From an uncultured Neptuniibacter sp. (lineage in GTDB: Bacteria; Pseudomonadota; Gammaproteobacteria; Pseudomonadales; Balneatricaceae), in contig NZ_CANMIR010000010.1 of the NCBI RefSeq assembly GCF_947498015.1, forward strand, positions 61,609-125,608: DNA of 64,000 nucleotides, read 5' to 3'. The position numbers and the translations under genes are program-made. Below are positions 1 to 8,879 of this stretch, piece after piece. The first letter of the stretch is position 1, and the number at the start of each line of letters is the position of its first letter. The notes beneath the pieces were generated by a model. The model did no database searches. It was not told the DNA's origin and was given only the letters and a program-made list of their open reading frames with translations.

Positions 1-1
1 C

Positions 2-844
2 AGTTACCTTAATGATTGGCTGCCCCAACTGTCATCTGAAAATGCCCAGGGCGAGTACTACCTGACTGATATTATTGCGATGGCGGCTGAACAAGGGCTC
101 ACCATTAGTGCTATTAATCCTGAAGCAGAAGAAGAGGTTCAGGGCGTTAATAACCGGGTACAACTGGCTGAACTGGAGCGCTGGTATCAGGCTCAACAAG
201 CTGAGTGGTTGATGGTAAACGGGGCGACACTTGCTGACCCAAAGCGTATAGATGTGCGTGGCAATGTAAATATCGGTCAAGACCTGCTGATCGACGTTAA
301 CGTTGTACTTGAGGGTGAAGTGTCATTAGGTGATAACGTTGTCATTGAACCTAACTGCTATCTGAAAAACTGTACCATTGCGGCAGGTACAAGGATTAAA
401 GCGAACACAGTGATCGAAGATGCAACGGTCGCAGAAGCTTGTGATATTGGCCCCTTTGCGCGTCTTCGTCCAGGTACTCAACTGGCGGCTAAAGCCAAAG
501 TGGGTAACTTTGTTGAAACGAAAAAGGCGATCGTAGGTGAGGGCAGTAAGATCAATCATCTTTCTTACGTGGGTGATGCAATCTTAGGTAAAGAGGTTAA
601 TGTCGGAGCTGGAACGATTACCTGTAACTACGATGGGGTTAACAAGTCCCTCACTGAGATCGAAGATAACGCGTTTATCGGTTCAAACACCTCGTTAGTT
701 GCTCCAGTGAAGATTGGCAAGATGGCCACTGTGGGTGCTGGCTCAACCATCAGTAAGAATGTTGCTGAAGATGCACTTGCCGTGACCCGGGCTAAACAGG
801 CTGAAGTGAAAAACTGGCCCCGTCCACAGAAGAAAGGAAACTGA
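2..844 (+). CDS. glmU: Bifunctional UDP-GlcNAc pyrophosphorylase / glucosamine-1-phosphate acetyltransferase (3' part)
   Basis: C-terminal part of GlmU, the cytoplasmic enzyme that acetylates glucosamine-1-phosphate and uridylates the product to UDP-GlcNAc for peptidoglycan and LPS. The frame is open from base 2 and the 5' end lies outside the window. About 280 codons are visible, against roughly 455 in full-length family members, so most of the uridyltransferase domain is missing here. The visible part begins with a conserved segment around GEYYLTDI and continues as left-handed beta-helix hexapeptide repeats. The acetyltransferase region has the motif NHLSYVGDA, whose His is the family catalytic base. 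The gene ends 2 bases before glmS, so the two are almost certainly co-transcribed and act consecutively. No glmR-type regulator lies between them, unlike in Pseudomonas. Confidence 0.96.
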   Translation, partial: SYLNDWLPQLSSENAQGEYYLTDIIAMAAEQGLTISAINPEAEEEVQGVNNRVQLAELERWYQAQQAEWLMVNGATLADPKRIDVRGNVNIGQDLLIDVNVVLEGEVSLGDNVVIEPNCYLKNCTIAAGTRIKANTVIEDATVAEACDIGPFARLRPGTQLAAKAKVGNFVETKKAIVGEGSKINHLSYVGDAILGKEVNVGAGTITCNYDGVNKSLTEIEDNAFIGSNTSLVAPVKIGKMATVGAGSTISKNVAEDALAVTRAKQAEVKNWPRPQKKGN

Positions 845-846
845 TT

Positions 847-2670
847 ATGTGCGGAATAGTAGGAGCAGTAACGGCGCGTCCGGTACAGGAAATTCTGTTG
901 GAAGGTTTGCGTCGTCTTGAGTATCGTGGCTATGACTCAGCAGGTGTAGCCCTACAAACAGACGTAGGAATCCAGCGCTGTCGCCGTACCGGCAAAGTAC
1001 AGGCGTTGTCTGATGCGTTACAAGCCGAGCCGTTAATTGGTACAACAGGTATAGCACATACCCGTTGGGCGACCCATGGCGTACCTAATGAAGCCAATGC
1101 CCACCCACATATGTCAGCAGATCAGTTGGCGGTGGTTCACAACGGCATTATCGAAAACTTTGAAGAGCTCAAAGAGCAGCTTCAGAACGATAGTTATGTT
1201 TTTAGCTCAGATACTGATACCGAAGTGATTGCTCACTTACTGGCGAGAGAGCTTAAAGCAACAAGTTCACTGCATACAGCGGTAGCCAATATTATAGGTA
1301 AGCTGGAAGGTGCTTATGCACTGGGTGTGATTGAAAAAACTGATCCAAGCCAGCTTGTTACTGCACGTAAAGGTAGCCCTCTGGTAATTGGTGTCGGTAT
1401 TGGTGAGAACTTTATCGCTTCTGACCAGTTGGCACTTTTGCAGGTTACTGACCGCTTTATGTTTCTGGAAGATGGTGATGTGGCGACCCTGACGGCCAAT
1501 GATATTACAGTGACGGACATCTCTGGCAACAAAGCTCAACGTGAAATCTCACAGTTTGAGCACGGTATCAGCTCTGCTGATAAGGGTGAGTTTAAGCACT
1601 ATATGCTTAAAGAGACCTACGAACAGCCAGATGTGATTAAAGCCTGTCTGGAAGGCCGTGTCAGTGAAGATAAACTGCTTGAACAGTGTTTTGGCGTGCA
1701 GGCGGGTGAGATCTTCGATCAGGTTAAGCAGGTGCAGATTATCGCTTGTGGTACCAGCTTCCACGCAGGTCTGATCGCTAAATACTGGATCGAAGATCTG
1801 GTGGGAATCCCCTGTATGGTTGAGGTTGCGAGTGAGTACCGATACCGCCCTGTCGTCATCCCTGAGGGAACTTTGTTCCTGACAATATCTCAGTCGGGCG
1901 AAACAGCGGATACCCTGGCCGCGCTGCGTGAAGTCCAGTCCCGTGTACTGGCATCACTGGTGATCTGCAATGTACCGGGGAGTACGCTGGTACGTGAGTC
2001 GGATCTGGCGCTGATGACTAATGCAGGCCCTGAAATAGGAGTAGCCTCAACCAAAGCGTTTACCACTCAATTGGTGGCTCTGATGTTGACCACAATTGCT
2101 CTGGGGCGTCGTAATGGGCTTTCAGCTGAGCAGGAAGCAGCCATCATTAAGGCACTGAAAAAACTACCACAACAGGTGCAGCAGGCCCTGGAGATGGACA
2201 TTGATATCGAGAAGATGTCACAAGCTTTTGCAGAAAAGCAGCATTCGCTGTTTCTGGGACGTGGCACTCTATATCCAGTGGCGAAGGAGGGAGCGCTGAA
2301 GCTGAAGGAGATCTCATATATTCATGCTGAATCCTATCCTGCAGGTGAGTTGAAGCATGGGCCACTGGCCTTGGTGGATAAAGAGATGCCAGTTGTTGCG
2401 GTTGCGCCGCAGAACGATATGCTGGATAAGTTGAAGGCAAATCTTCAGGAAGTTCGGGCGCGTGGCGGTGAACTGTTTGTATTTGCCGGATCGGACAAGG
2501 TGCAGCCTGAAGAGGGGATGCATGTGCTCAATATGCCGGTATGTGATGAGATCATGCAACCTGTACTTTACACGATCCCTCTGCAGCTTCTCTCCTATCA
2601 TGTCGCGATATTAAAAGGCACCGATGTCGACCAGCCGCGCAATCTGGCCAAGTCTGTGACGGTGGAGTAG
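847..2670 (+). CDS. glmS: Glutamine--fructose-6-phosphate aminotransferase (isomerizing)
   Basis: GlmS makes glucosamine-6-phosphate from fructose-6-phosphate and glutamine, the first committed step of amino-sugar synthesis. The protein has 607 residues, close to the usual 605-610. It starts MCGIVGA, placing the nucleophilic Cys directly after the initiator Met, as the N-terminal glutamine amidotransferase domain requires. The first half is the glutaminase. The second half holds two SIS isomerase domains, with the motif SQSGETADT in the first. The C-terminus DQPRNLAKSVTVE is the conserved tail. The start lies 2 bases after the glmU stop. A strong terminator follows. The 3' end of this gene is the expected Tn7 target. 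Confidence 0.98.
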   Translation: MCGIVGAVTARPVQEILLEGLRRLEYRGYDSAGVALQTDVGIQRCRRTGKVQALSDALQAEPLIGTTGIAHTRWATHGVPNEANAHPHMSADQLAVVHNGIIENFEELKEQLQNDSYVFSSDTDTEVIAHLLARELKATSSLHTAVANIIGKLEGAYALGVIEKTDPSQLVTARKGSPLVIGVGIGENFIASDQLALLQVTDRFMFLEDGDVATLTANDITVTDISGNKAQREISQFEHGISSADKGEFKHYMLKETYEQPDVIKACLEGRVSEDKLLEQCFGVQAGEIFDQVKQVQIIACGTSFHAGLIAKYWIEDLVGIPCMVEVASEYRYRPVVIPEGTLFLTISQSGETADTLAALREVQSRVLASLVICNVPGSTLVRESDLALMTNAGPEIGVASTKAFTTQLVALMLTTIALGRRNGLSAEQEAAIIKALKKLPQQVQQALEMDIDIEKMSQAFAEKQHSLFLGRGTLYPVAKEGALKLKEISYIHAESYPAGELKHGPLALVDKEMPVVAVAPQNDMLDKLKANLQEVRARGGELFVFAGSDKVQPEEGMHVLNMPVCDEIMQPVLYTIPLQLLSYHVAILKGTDVDQPRNLAKSVTVE

Positions 2671-2698
2671 CTCTACAGATCCTATCTACTGGATAACG
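2635..2698 (+). other. Predicted attTn7 region (glmS 3' end)
   Basis: The last codons of glmS encode the conserved PRNLAKSVTVE tail, which is where TnsD/TniQ-type proteins of Tn7-like elements bind. Insertion normally falls about 25 bases past the stop, here close to or within the glmS terminator. No transposon ends or tns genes are seen nearby, so the site looks unoccupied. The site is inferred from conservation of the coding end only. Confidence 0.45.
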
Positions 2699-2733
2699 TG
2701 CTGTATCTGCAGCACGTTATCCTCCTCTTTTAA
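2691..2733 (+). terminator. glmS rho-independent terminator
   Basis: A perfect 13-bp inverted repeat, GGATAACGTGCTG then CAGCACGTTATCC with a 6-base loop, lies 20 bases after the glmS stop. It is followed by the T-rich run TCCTCTTTT. Confidence 0.85.
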
Positions 2734-2789
2734 TTCCTCCAAGAGTTTGATGCATTAAATTTGTATCGGCATCACTGATCTATCAGTGA

Positions 2790-2966
2790 TTTGCTCTTAA
2801 ACCTCTTAAACGGACTCATTGCTGCGCATCGCTTGATCAGATTGCGGATCAAAGTGGTTTTCGACGTGAAGAGCGTTTTCGCCGGGTTTTCGTGAAACGC
2901 TTAAGGATTACACCGGGTCAGTATCGGATCCGTTTTGCCGCGCGTGATCTTTTAGATCGTTTGTGA
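2790..2966 (+). pseudogene. Remnant of an AraC-family regulator (C-terminal helix-turn-helix)
   Basis: Read in the frame of base 2832, this stretch encodes a recognisable AraC/XylS second helix-turn-helix: LDQIADQSGFRR, then RFRRVFVKRLRITPGQYR, a short basic tail and a stop at 2964-2966. The signature elements are IA..SGF, RFRR.F and TPGQYR. Upstream the frame loses similarity and meets a stop (TGA at 2787-2789), and no start or N-terminal domain exists. It is therefore a broken gene end, not a functional small protein. Its last codons overlap the 3' end of the dsdC-like gene on the other strand, so that gene's tail is encoded antisense to this debris. The nearby attTn7 site and the dsd genes suggest an old rearrangement; that is inference. 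Confidence 0.72.
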
Positions 2967-3873
2967 ACTGTTCCTGTAACCATGAGATAGTTGCCTGTAT
3001 AGCCGGGTGTCCGCGACGATTTAGATGGCAGACCAGATCATAACGACCGCATTGGCTTTGTAAATTAGCCAGTGGGGCGATCAACGTACCCTGCTCCAAT
3101 GCAGGTTGAATCAACAACATACGCCCCATTGCTAATCCTGCGCCCTGTTGTGCTGCTTGCAGACACAGCGCAGATTGATCAAAACAGTAACTTTGTATCA
3201 GATTGATACTGATCCCTGTTTCGTTACTCCAGCGCTCCCATTCTGCAAACCGACCCGCATGAGGCCAGGCATGACTATCGTGAAGCAGCCAGCTCTGCTG
3301 AATGTTTTGTGGTTGTTGCTGTAATTGCTTCTGCTCAGCATAAGCTGGGCTACATACCGGCGTGATCAGTTCTTCACCTAGGGGAAAAACCTCAAGCCCA
3401 GGATAGCCCCCCTGTCCATAATAGATCGCCAGATCGACGCCCTCACTGGAAAAATCGATCAGGCGGCTATGGGTTTCAATATTCAGGCGAATCTGTGGGT
3501 AGTGCTGCTGAAACCCAGCCAGTTTACGGCTGAACCAGCCCAATGCCAGCGAGGGGGGGAGAGAGAGGTTAACCTCGATACTTAGCTCTTTTGCACGTAG
3601 GTTCCTTACCGTCTGTTCCAGAGAAAGCAGCGATTGATTGACCACCTGTAGCAGCTGCTCACCCTCTTGGGTCAGCTGAATGCGGCGGTTAAAACGCAAA
3701 AAGAGTTGAAACCCCAGGAGCTGTTCTAACTTTTTAATCCGATGGCTGACGGCTCCCTGGGTCAGACCTAATTCGGCGGCTGCAAGGGTGAAGCTCAGGT
3801 GATAGGCTGCGCTCCGGAAGCAACTGAGGTTTCCCAGAATAGTAGCATCGTTTAACTGGTTCGGATGAATCAT
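2908..3873 (-). CDS. dsdC: LysR-family regulator, DsdC-like (D-serine catabolism)
   Basis: LysR-type transcription factor of 321 residues, divergent from dsdA, and probably its D-serine-responsive activator. The N-terminal winged helix-turn-helix lies at about residues 18-77 (ALTQ-type segment LGLTQGAVSHRIKKLEQ). The effector domain carries segments I recognise from E. coli DsdC: PVCSPAYA, LLHDSHAW, FDQSALC and AMGRMLLIQ. The normal family end is near WLQEQF. The final roughly 18 residues (ending DTDPV) look like a random extension and are encoded antisense to the AraC remnant on the other strand. The 114-base gap to dsdA should hold both promoters and the operator. Function rests on family and divergent position. 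Confidence 0.85.
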   Translation of the reverse strand: MIHPNQLNDATILGNLSCFRSAAYHLSFTLAAAELGLTQGAVSHRIKKLEQLLGFQLFLRFNRRIQLTQEGEQLLQVVNQSLLSLEQTVRNLRAKELSIEVNLSLPPSLALGWFSRKLAGFQQHYPQIRLNIETHSRLIDFSSEGVDLAIYYGQGGYPGLEVFPLGEELITPVCSPAYAEQKQLQQQPQNIQQSWLLHDSHAWPHAGRFAEWERWSNETGISINLIQSYCFDQSALCLQAAQQGAGLAMGRMLLIQPALEQGTLIAPLANLQSQCGRYDLVCHLNRRGHPAIQATISWLQEQFTNDLKDHARQNGSDTDPV

Positions 3874-3987
3874 ATTAATCCGTCAATTGATTTTTATACT
3901 TTGTCAGCGAACGCTAGAAGAATTTTAATCAGTGTTCAGAATAAAACGTAGTTTAGATTATTTATATTAATCCATTAGAGGTGGGTG

Positions 3988-5340
3988 ATGGCAACTGAAA
4001 CAACTCCGGACTTTGCTTCGCTGTTAGAAGAGGATCCACTATTACAGCAGTTGGCGGCGGCCAACCCCGTGTTTTGGCAAAATCCAGCATTGCAGTTAGG
4101 GGCGGATTATAAGCAGGACTTTGCTCTGACCTCTGAAGACACTGCGGAGGCAGCCGCACGGTTACAGCGTTTTGCGTCCTGGATTGCTGACAGCTTTCCG
4201 GAAACTCAGGAAGCTCAGGGGTTGATCGAATCACCGCTACGTAAGGTTGCAACGTATAAAGCCGCGTTGGAAAAGCATTATGGGGAACCGCTCAGTGGAA
4301 ATCTTTTGCTTAAATGCGATAGTCATCTGCCTGTTTCAGGCTCGATTAAAGCGCGGGGTGGGATCTATGAAGTCCTTAAGTATGCTGAAACCGTCGCTTT
4401 GGAAGCGGGTTTACTGAAGCCTGAACAGTCCTATCGTAGTTTGGCGGATCCACGGGTGCACAGTTTATTTGCTGAGCATGCGATTGTTGTGGGGTCGACT
4501 GGGAATCTGGGGCTCAGTATTGGCATTATTGGGGCGGCGTTGGGTTTTCGGGTCACCGTGCATATGTCAGCAGATGCGCGTGAATGGAAGAAAGCCTTGT
4601 TGCGTGAAAAAGGCGTAGAAGTGATTGAGTATGCGGATGATTACAGCCGGGCTGTAGAAGAGGGCCGCAAGCAGGCCTTGACCCAGGCGAATACTCACTT
4701 TGTCGACGATGAGAACTCGACCGATCTGTTTTTGGGTTACAGCGTTGCAGGCCAACGTCTAAAGCAGCAGTTTCAACAGCAAGGGATTTCGGTTGATGCA
4801 GAGCACCCGCTGTTTGTTTATCTGCCATGTGGTGTCGGTGGTGGCCCCGGAGGTGTTGCGTTTGGTTTAAAGCAGGCATTCGGTGAACATGTGCATTGCT
4901 TTTTTGCTGAACCGACCCACTCCCCCTGTATGCTGCTGGGTATGCATACGGGGTTGCAGGACCAGATCTCTGTTCAGGATATTGGTTTGGATAATCACAC
5001 CGTGGCTGATGGGTTAGCTGTCGGGCGGGCTTCTGGTTTTGTTGGCCGCTTTATATCGCCTATGTTATCCGGCATCTACACAGAAACAGATGAAGAGCTA
5101 TTTCGTCTGTTAGCGCTGTTAGCCGAGTCTGAAGGTTTGATATTAGAGCCATCGGCACTAGCCGGTGTCGCAGGGATTAAGCATTTGAATCAGGCAAGTA
5201 ATCCCTACATGGAACAAAACCAGCTTCAGGATAAGCTTGCACAGGCCAATCATCTGATCTGGGCTACTGGCGGCAGTATGGTGCCCACTGTTGAGCTTGA
5301 TGCTTATCTGCAAAAAGGCCGTGAATTATTGCAAGGCTGA
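3988..5340 (+). CDS. dsdA: D-serine ammonia-lyase (D-serine dehydratase)
   Basis: PLP-dependent fold-type II enzyme that converts D-serine to pyruvate and ammonia in the cytoplasm. The PLP lysine lies in the motif [13 protein letters not shown] and the phosphate-binding glycine loop in GVGGGPGG. The length of 450 residues matches the family (about 440). A GTG directly precedes the ATG. I chose the ATG at 3988 because AGAGGTG at 3977-3983 is better spaced from it. The gene is divergent from the DsdC-like regulator, the standard arrangement for an inducible D-serine detoxification/catabolic pair. No D-serine permease (dsdX) is present. A bidirectional terminator follows. Confidence 0.95.
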   Translation: MATETTPDFASLLEEDPLLQQLAAANPVFWQNPALQLGADYKQDFALTSEDTAEAAARLQRFASWIADSFPETQEAQGLIESPLRKVATYKAALEKHYGEPLSGNLLLKCDSHLPVSGSIKARGGIYEVLKYAETVALEAGLLKPEQSYRSLADPRVHSLFAEHAIVVGSTGNLGLSIGIIGAALGFRVTVHMSADAREWKKALLREKGVEVIEYADDYSRAVEEGRKQALTQANTHFVDDENSTDLFLGYSVAGQRLKQQFQQQGISVDAEHPLFVYLPCGVGGGPGGVAFGLKQAFGEHVHCFFAEPTHSPCMLLGMHTGLQDQISVQDIGLDNHTVADGLAVGRASGFVGRFISPMLSGIYTETDEELFRLLALLAESEGLILEPSALAGVAGIKHLNQASNPYMEQNQLQDKLAQANHLIWATGGSMVPTVELDAYLQKGRELLQG

Positions 5341-5360
5341 AGAGTGTAACTTTCAGCCAT

Positions 5361-5388
5361 AAAAAAGGCCGCTTATAGCGGCCTTTCT
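5361..5388. terminator. Bidirectional terminator between dsdA and folE2
   Basis: The inverted repeat AAAGGCCGC / GCGGCCTTT with a short TTATA-type loop has a T run on each strand (AAAAAA before, TTTCTT after). It serves the convergent genes dsdA (+) and folE2 (-). Confidence 0.85.
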
Positions 5389-5405
5389 TGTATCGGTATC
5401 TGCGA

Positions 5406-6341
5406 TTAGCTGTAATCAGCCGGGCTGTAACCGCCTTCGATACCTTTAGACGCCAGAGCAACAGCATCATGAGCGTGCAGGCTTTCAAAATGTTCTACTT
5501 TCAACCAGAAGTCAGTGTATTGTTCCTGGCCCTGCAGTGCTTGCTTAACGCGACGTGCTGCATCTTCACAGAACATCAGGTTATGGCCATTTAACCGGGC
5601 AAATTCCTGCTCATCAGCACGTTTTACCGCAGTCTGAACAGGTGTTTTCAGTGAGCCCTCAACCAGATCAATCAGATCGGTCAGTGGGAAAGCGCCCATA
5701 TTTTTATCCAGTTTGACCCAAGCCGTTGCCTGACTACGCTGACTGTGTGGTGTAGCAAAAGAGCCTTTCTCGGAAAGTAGCCACTTTTCTACGTCTTCAC
5801 GGCTGAAGCTCTCTTTTTCTGCAAAGTCAGCTGTAAATGCCTGTTGTAGTAGCTGACGGGAGAGTGCAGCTGAACAAGGGCAAGTAGATGAGTAGGGAAC
5901 ACGAGTTGCCAGCTCCAGCGTGACATCATTATCTTTTAGCGTTGCACGCAGGGTCGTCGAGTAGCTTTTCCAGCCACTGTTATCACTTTTCAATGCGTCT
6001 CTTTTAATCAGGAAATCAAACTCAAAATTGAGGAATACCTGAGTGGAGATGTCGTGGTGGCTATCAAGAAGGTGAGATAAGAAGTCGGTTAAAGCCGGAA
6101 CGTTTAACGTCTGGTTTTCAAAGAAATTACTCAATGCCAGATAAAGCCGTGACATATGAATACCCTTAACCTTGGGATTTACCAGGTTAACGTAGGTATT
6201 GACGCGCGCTTCAATGCTATTAACACCAAGCTTGTTATCTTCAAACTGCAATGGGACTGTTATCCCATTCATGCCCACCCAGTCCAGTGAACCGTGAATT
6301 TCCGGGTTTTGGTGACTGGTTACATCAGGCAAATTAGTCAT
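5406..6341 (-). CDS. folE2: GTP cyclohydrolase I, type IB (FolE2)
   Basis: Converts GTP to 7,8-dihydroneopterin triphosphate, the first step of tetrahydrofolate and queuosine precursor synthesis. The protein has 311 residues and is the COG1469 form, not classical FolE. The signature YSSTCPCSAALSRQ contains the active-site/metal-ligand Cys; further family blocks are ISTQVFLNFEFDF and HAHDAVA near the C-terminus. In other bacteria FolE2 works with several divalent metals and often backs up zinc-dependent FolE during zinc starvation. I see no clear Zur box in the upstream region, so zinc control is unproven here. GGAAG is placed 9 bases upstream of the ATG. Confidence 0.93.
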   Translation of the reverse strand: MTNLPDVTSHQNPEIHGSLDWVGMNGITVPLQFEDNKLGVNSIEARVNTYVNLVNPKVKGIHMSRLYLALSNFFENQTLNVPALTDFLSHLLDSHHDISTQVFLNFEFDFLIKRDALKSDNSGWKSYSTTLRATLKDNDVTLELATRVPYSSTCPCSAALSRQLLQQAFTADFAEKESFSREDVEKWLLSEKGSFATPHSQRSQATAWVKLDKNMGAFPLTDLIDLVEGSLKTPVQTAVKRADEQEFARLNGHNLMFCEDAARRVKQALQGQEQYTDFWLKVEHFESLHAHDAVALASKGIEGGYSPADYS

Positions 6342-6826
6342 GAATCTGGTCTTCCAATTAGGGTTTCAACAAATCAGAGCTCAAAACAAGGAAGCGATAT
6401 TTCAACCCATTCGCTTCAGAAACTACCTAGTAATCTAGGGGTGTACCGTAAAAACATGTACACGCTTAATATATAAATCGCGGAACTCTGGATTCGATAT
6501 TATGACTTATCAAAAGTACTGTTTCTTTGGCTTAAAGTCTAAAGAAACTTAAGAAGCGACGTACCATACTCCTACCGAAAGGGGTTTTGCAAATCTATGG
6601 CGAAAAAATTTACAAATTTAGCCTTTTTTCGGAGAAAAAGGGGGGAAATAGGTGAAAATAGGTAATAAGTCTCTACTTATTAAAGGGTTATTTGCCGTTT
6701 TGAAAAGTACAATTTTTTTCGCTATTTTGAATAATTACGTTTTTCCTATTTACTCTTAACTTATAACACCTTACAACAAGGTTAACCTTTCCCGGTGTAC
6801 TGCTATGTCTATAGGAGGCCCATAGC
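6342..6826. promoter_or_regulatory. AT-rich 485-base divergent intergenic region with several inverted repeats
   Basis: The region contains no convincing gene. Visible structures: CCTAG-TAAT-CTAGG at 6426-6439; GTGTAC-N11-GTACAC at 6441-6463; CCTTTTT-N6-AAAAAGG at 6622-6641; and a perfect 8-bp arm repeat TAATAAGT-CTCT-ACTTATTA at 6663-6682. The 3' end carries AGGAGG ahead of the next start. These could be operators for the divergent genes, but no known consensus is matched. Confidence 0.4.
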
Positions 6827-8317
6827 ATGAATGACCCAGTTACTAGCTTTGCAATCAACTTTATTGCATTTGTTGGTATTGCATTCCTTGTTTTGTTCGT
6901 GATTGCAGTAATCATCGCATTTGTTATCTATCAGATTGATAAACATCAGACAGCACAAACGATACGTAGGAACTACCCATTAATTGGCCGATTCCGTTAT
7001 CTGTTTGAACATATAGGTGAGTTTTTTCGTCAATATTTCTTTGCTATGGATCGTGAGGAGATGCCTTTTAACCGGGCACAGCGTTCCTGGGTATACAGGG
7101 CTGCGAAGAATGTGGACAGCATGATCGCATTTGGTTCTTCACGTGATCTGCGAATTCCGGGTACCTATTATTTTCTGAACTGCCCGTTTCCAACTCTGAA
7201 AGAGGATGCGGTGACTACGCAGAGCCTTCGAATAGGGCCTTACTGTCAGCACCCCTATGATGCGGCTTCATTTCTGAATATCTCAGGCATGAGCTATGGT
7301 GCTTTATCAAAGCCCGCTATACAGGCGTTATCACAGGGAGCGAAAAAAGCGGGTTGCTGGATGAATACCGGTGAGGGAGGGGTCTCTGAATTTCATCTGG
7401 AATCCGGGTGCGACATTGTTTATCAGATCGGTACCGCTAAATATGGTTTACGTGATGAACAGGGCAACTTCTCTGAAGAGAAACTGAAGGAGAAGGGTGA
7501 TCTGCCTCAGGTGAAAATGTTTGAGATAAAACTAAGCCAGGGTGCGAAACCGGGTAAAGGGGGAATTCTACCCGGTGAAAAGGTGACTCCTGAAATTGCC
7601 GCTGTACGCGGAATACCGGTCGGTGAAGATTCTCTGAGTCCAAACCGGCATCCGGATATCGCCTCTATCGATGATCTGCTGGATATGATTGATAAGGTTC
7701 GGCGTATTACCGGTAAACCATGTGGTTTTAAAATGGTTCTTGGGGATTCTGAGTGGCTGGATGAATTTTGTGAAAAGGTTAATGACAGAGGAGTAGAAAG
7801 CGCTCCGGACTTCATTACCCTGGACAGTAGTGATGGCGGTACCGGTGCAGCACCTATGCCGCTGATGGATAGTGTTGGTTTGCCGCTTAGAGAGAGTCTG
7901 CCAATTCTGGTCAATAAACTGATGGCACACAACTTAAGAGATCGTGTTCGTGTTATTGCCTCGGGTAAGTTGATCAATCCAACTGATGTGGGGGCAGCTC
8001 TCTGTATGGGTGCTGACTTTACGGTGACGGGACGTGGCTTTATGTTTGCACTGGGTTGTATTCAGGCCCTGCAGTGTAATAAAAATACCTGCCCAACTGG
8101 GATCACAACGCATGACCCAGACCTTCAACGTGGTTTGGTACCCCAGGTTAAGGCTGAACGCGTAGCGAACTACCACAAGCACCTAGTGCATGAGGTTGAG
8201 ATGATTGCTCACTCCTGTGGTGTGACCGAGCCGCGTAAGCTCAAACGGAAACACTGTGCCATTGTGGTAGAAGGAAGCAGATCGATACCGCTGAATATTC
8301 TCTATCCAGAGTATTAA
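6827..8317 (+). CDS. Membrane-anchored FMN-binding glutamate synthase family protein
   Basis: 496-residue protein with one N-terminal membrane helix (about residues 8-33, IAFVGIAFLVLFVIAVIIAF), followed by a GltB central/FMN domain. It shows the TIM-barrel FMN and Fe-S features of the family: SGMSYGALS, MNTGEGGVSEFH, LDSSDGGTGAAP, RVIASGKL, and the Cys-rich segment CNKNTCPTGI that binds an iron-sulfur cluster in glutamate synthases. There is no glutaminase (GltB N-terminal) domain and no gltD nearby, so it is not a complete glutamate synthase. The true substrate of this family is unclear to me. The start follows a strong AGGAGG ribosome site. Confidence 0.88.
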   Translation: MNDPVTSFAINFIAFVGIAFLVLFVIAVIIAFVIYQIDKHQTAQTIRRNYPLIGRFRYLFEHIGEFFRQYFFAMDREEMPFNRAQRSWVYRAAKNVDSMIAFGSSRDLRIPGTYYFLNCPFPTLKEDAVTTQSLRIGPYCQHPYDAASFLNISGMSYGALSKPAIQALSQGAKKAGCWMNTGEGGVSEFHLESGCDIVYQIGTAKYGLRDEQGNFSEEKLKEKGDLPQVKMFEIKLSQGAKPGKGGILPGEKVTPEIAAVRGIPVGEDSLSPNRHPDIASIDDLLDMIDKVRRITGKPCGFKMVLGDSEWLDEFCEKVNDRGVESAPDFITLDSSDGGTGAAPMPLMDSVGLPLRESLPILVNKLMAHNLRDRVRVIASGKLINPTDVGAALCMGADFTVTGRGFMFALGCIQALQCNKNTCPTGITTHDPDLQRGLVPQVKAERVANYHKHLVHEVEMIAHSCGVTEPRKLKRKHCAIVVEGSRSIPLNILYPEY

Positions 8318-8331
8318 GTGAGTGAAACGAC

Positions 8332-8359
8332 AAACGCCAGTCACATGACTGGCGTTTTT
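8332..8359. terminator. Bidirectional terminator
   Basis: The perfect 12-bp repeat AAACGCCAGTCA / TGACTGGCGTTT with a 2-base spacer is followed by TTTT on the + strand and by a T run on the - strand. It serves the convergent genes on either side. Confidence 0.85.
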
Positions 8360-8367
8360 AGTTTTGC

Positions 8368-8565
8368 TTAGTCGTCAAACCAGCACTCATCAATATTGGA
8401 AGCTAACTCTTTCTCTTCCTGAAGTTGTTCAATTGCCCGCCTGGCTCTCAGTGCTCTCCGAGATGCCAGTTTCTTGCGTGAGATCTGTTCCTCTTCTTCA
8501 AAGCCTACAAGAAGATCAAAAACTTCAATCTGTGTATCATTCAGGTCTTGTGTCTTTCGCAACAT
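8368..8565 (-). CDS. Small acidic/charged protein, PA3496-family-like
   Basis: 65-residue protein with a charged, helical, Arg/Glu-rich centre (RRALRARRAIEQLQEEKEL) and an acidic end finishing CWFDD. This layout resembles the short PA3496 family annotated in pseudomonads as putative envelope integrity proteins; I assign it from memory of the pattern and only tentatively. No signal peptide or membrane helix is visible. A good ribosome site (AGGAGT, 7 bases from the ATG) and the flanking terminator support a real gene. Function is unknown. Confidence 0.6.
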   Translation of the reverse strand: MLRKTQDLNDTQIEVFDLLVGFEEEEQISRKKLASRRALRARRAIEQLQEEKELASNIDECWFDD

Positions 8566-8879
8566 AATAGACTCCTGATCTTATCCTAACGGTCAGAAGC
8601 TCATCGAGCTGAGCTGGAATTAGCGCCTCGATGAGGGGCTCTGTCGTGATCGCCTTGAGTGCCAATGAAGCAACAGGCATACGATTTTTTTTACAGCCTA
8701 AGTTCAGTTTTATAATAGCCGTGATTAAATATCAAACAGTTTAAGCTGGCCTTTTGTCTAACATATAGAGGGGCAATCCCGATATTATTCGGTACTGCAC
8801 CTCTAAATTCCGAGGCAAGTTTAGATGGCTGTTATGTCAGCGATATGAAAATAAAGTGTAATAAATGTGACAGCTAGGG
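8566..8879. promoter_or_regulatory. 314-base intergenic region with two stem-loops
   Basis: No gene is visible. CTCATCGAG (8600-8608) pairs perfectly with CTCGATGAG (8627-8635). AGAGGGGCA (8766-8774) pairs with TGCACCTCT (8795-8803) apart from one mismatch, and encloses CCGA-N6-TCGG. The second could help end hexR transcription on the minus strand, but it lacks a T tract. The minus-strand promoter of the small upstream gene should also lie here. Confidence 0.35.

Noticed and set aside
2147..2440. Reverse-strand frames inside glmS and similar frames opposite other long genes
   Set aside because: They lack ribosome sites and family resemblance, and they lie wholly within well-supported genes.
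3872..3973. Direct repeat ATATTAATCC in the dsdC-dsdA intergenic region
   Set aside because: Two AT-rich 10-base copies 92 bases apart can arise by chance. They do not form a typical LysR T-N11-A site, so no operator was called.
8766..8803. Stem-loop after hexR considered as a rho-independent terminator
   Set aside because: It has a mismatch in the stem and no T run on the minus strand.
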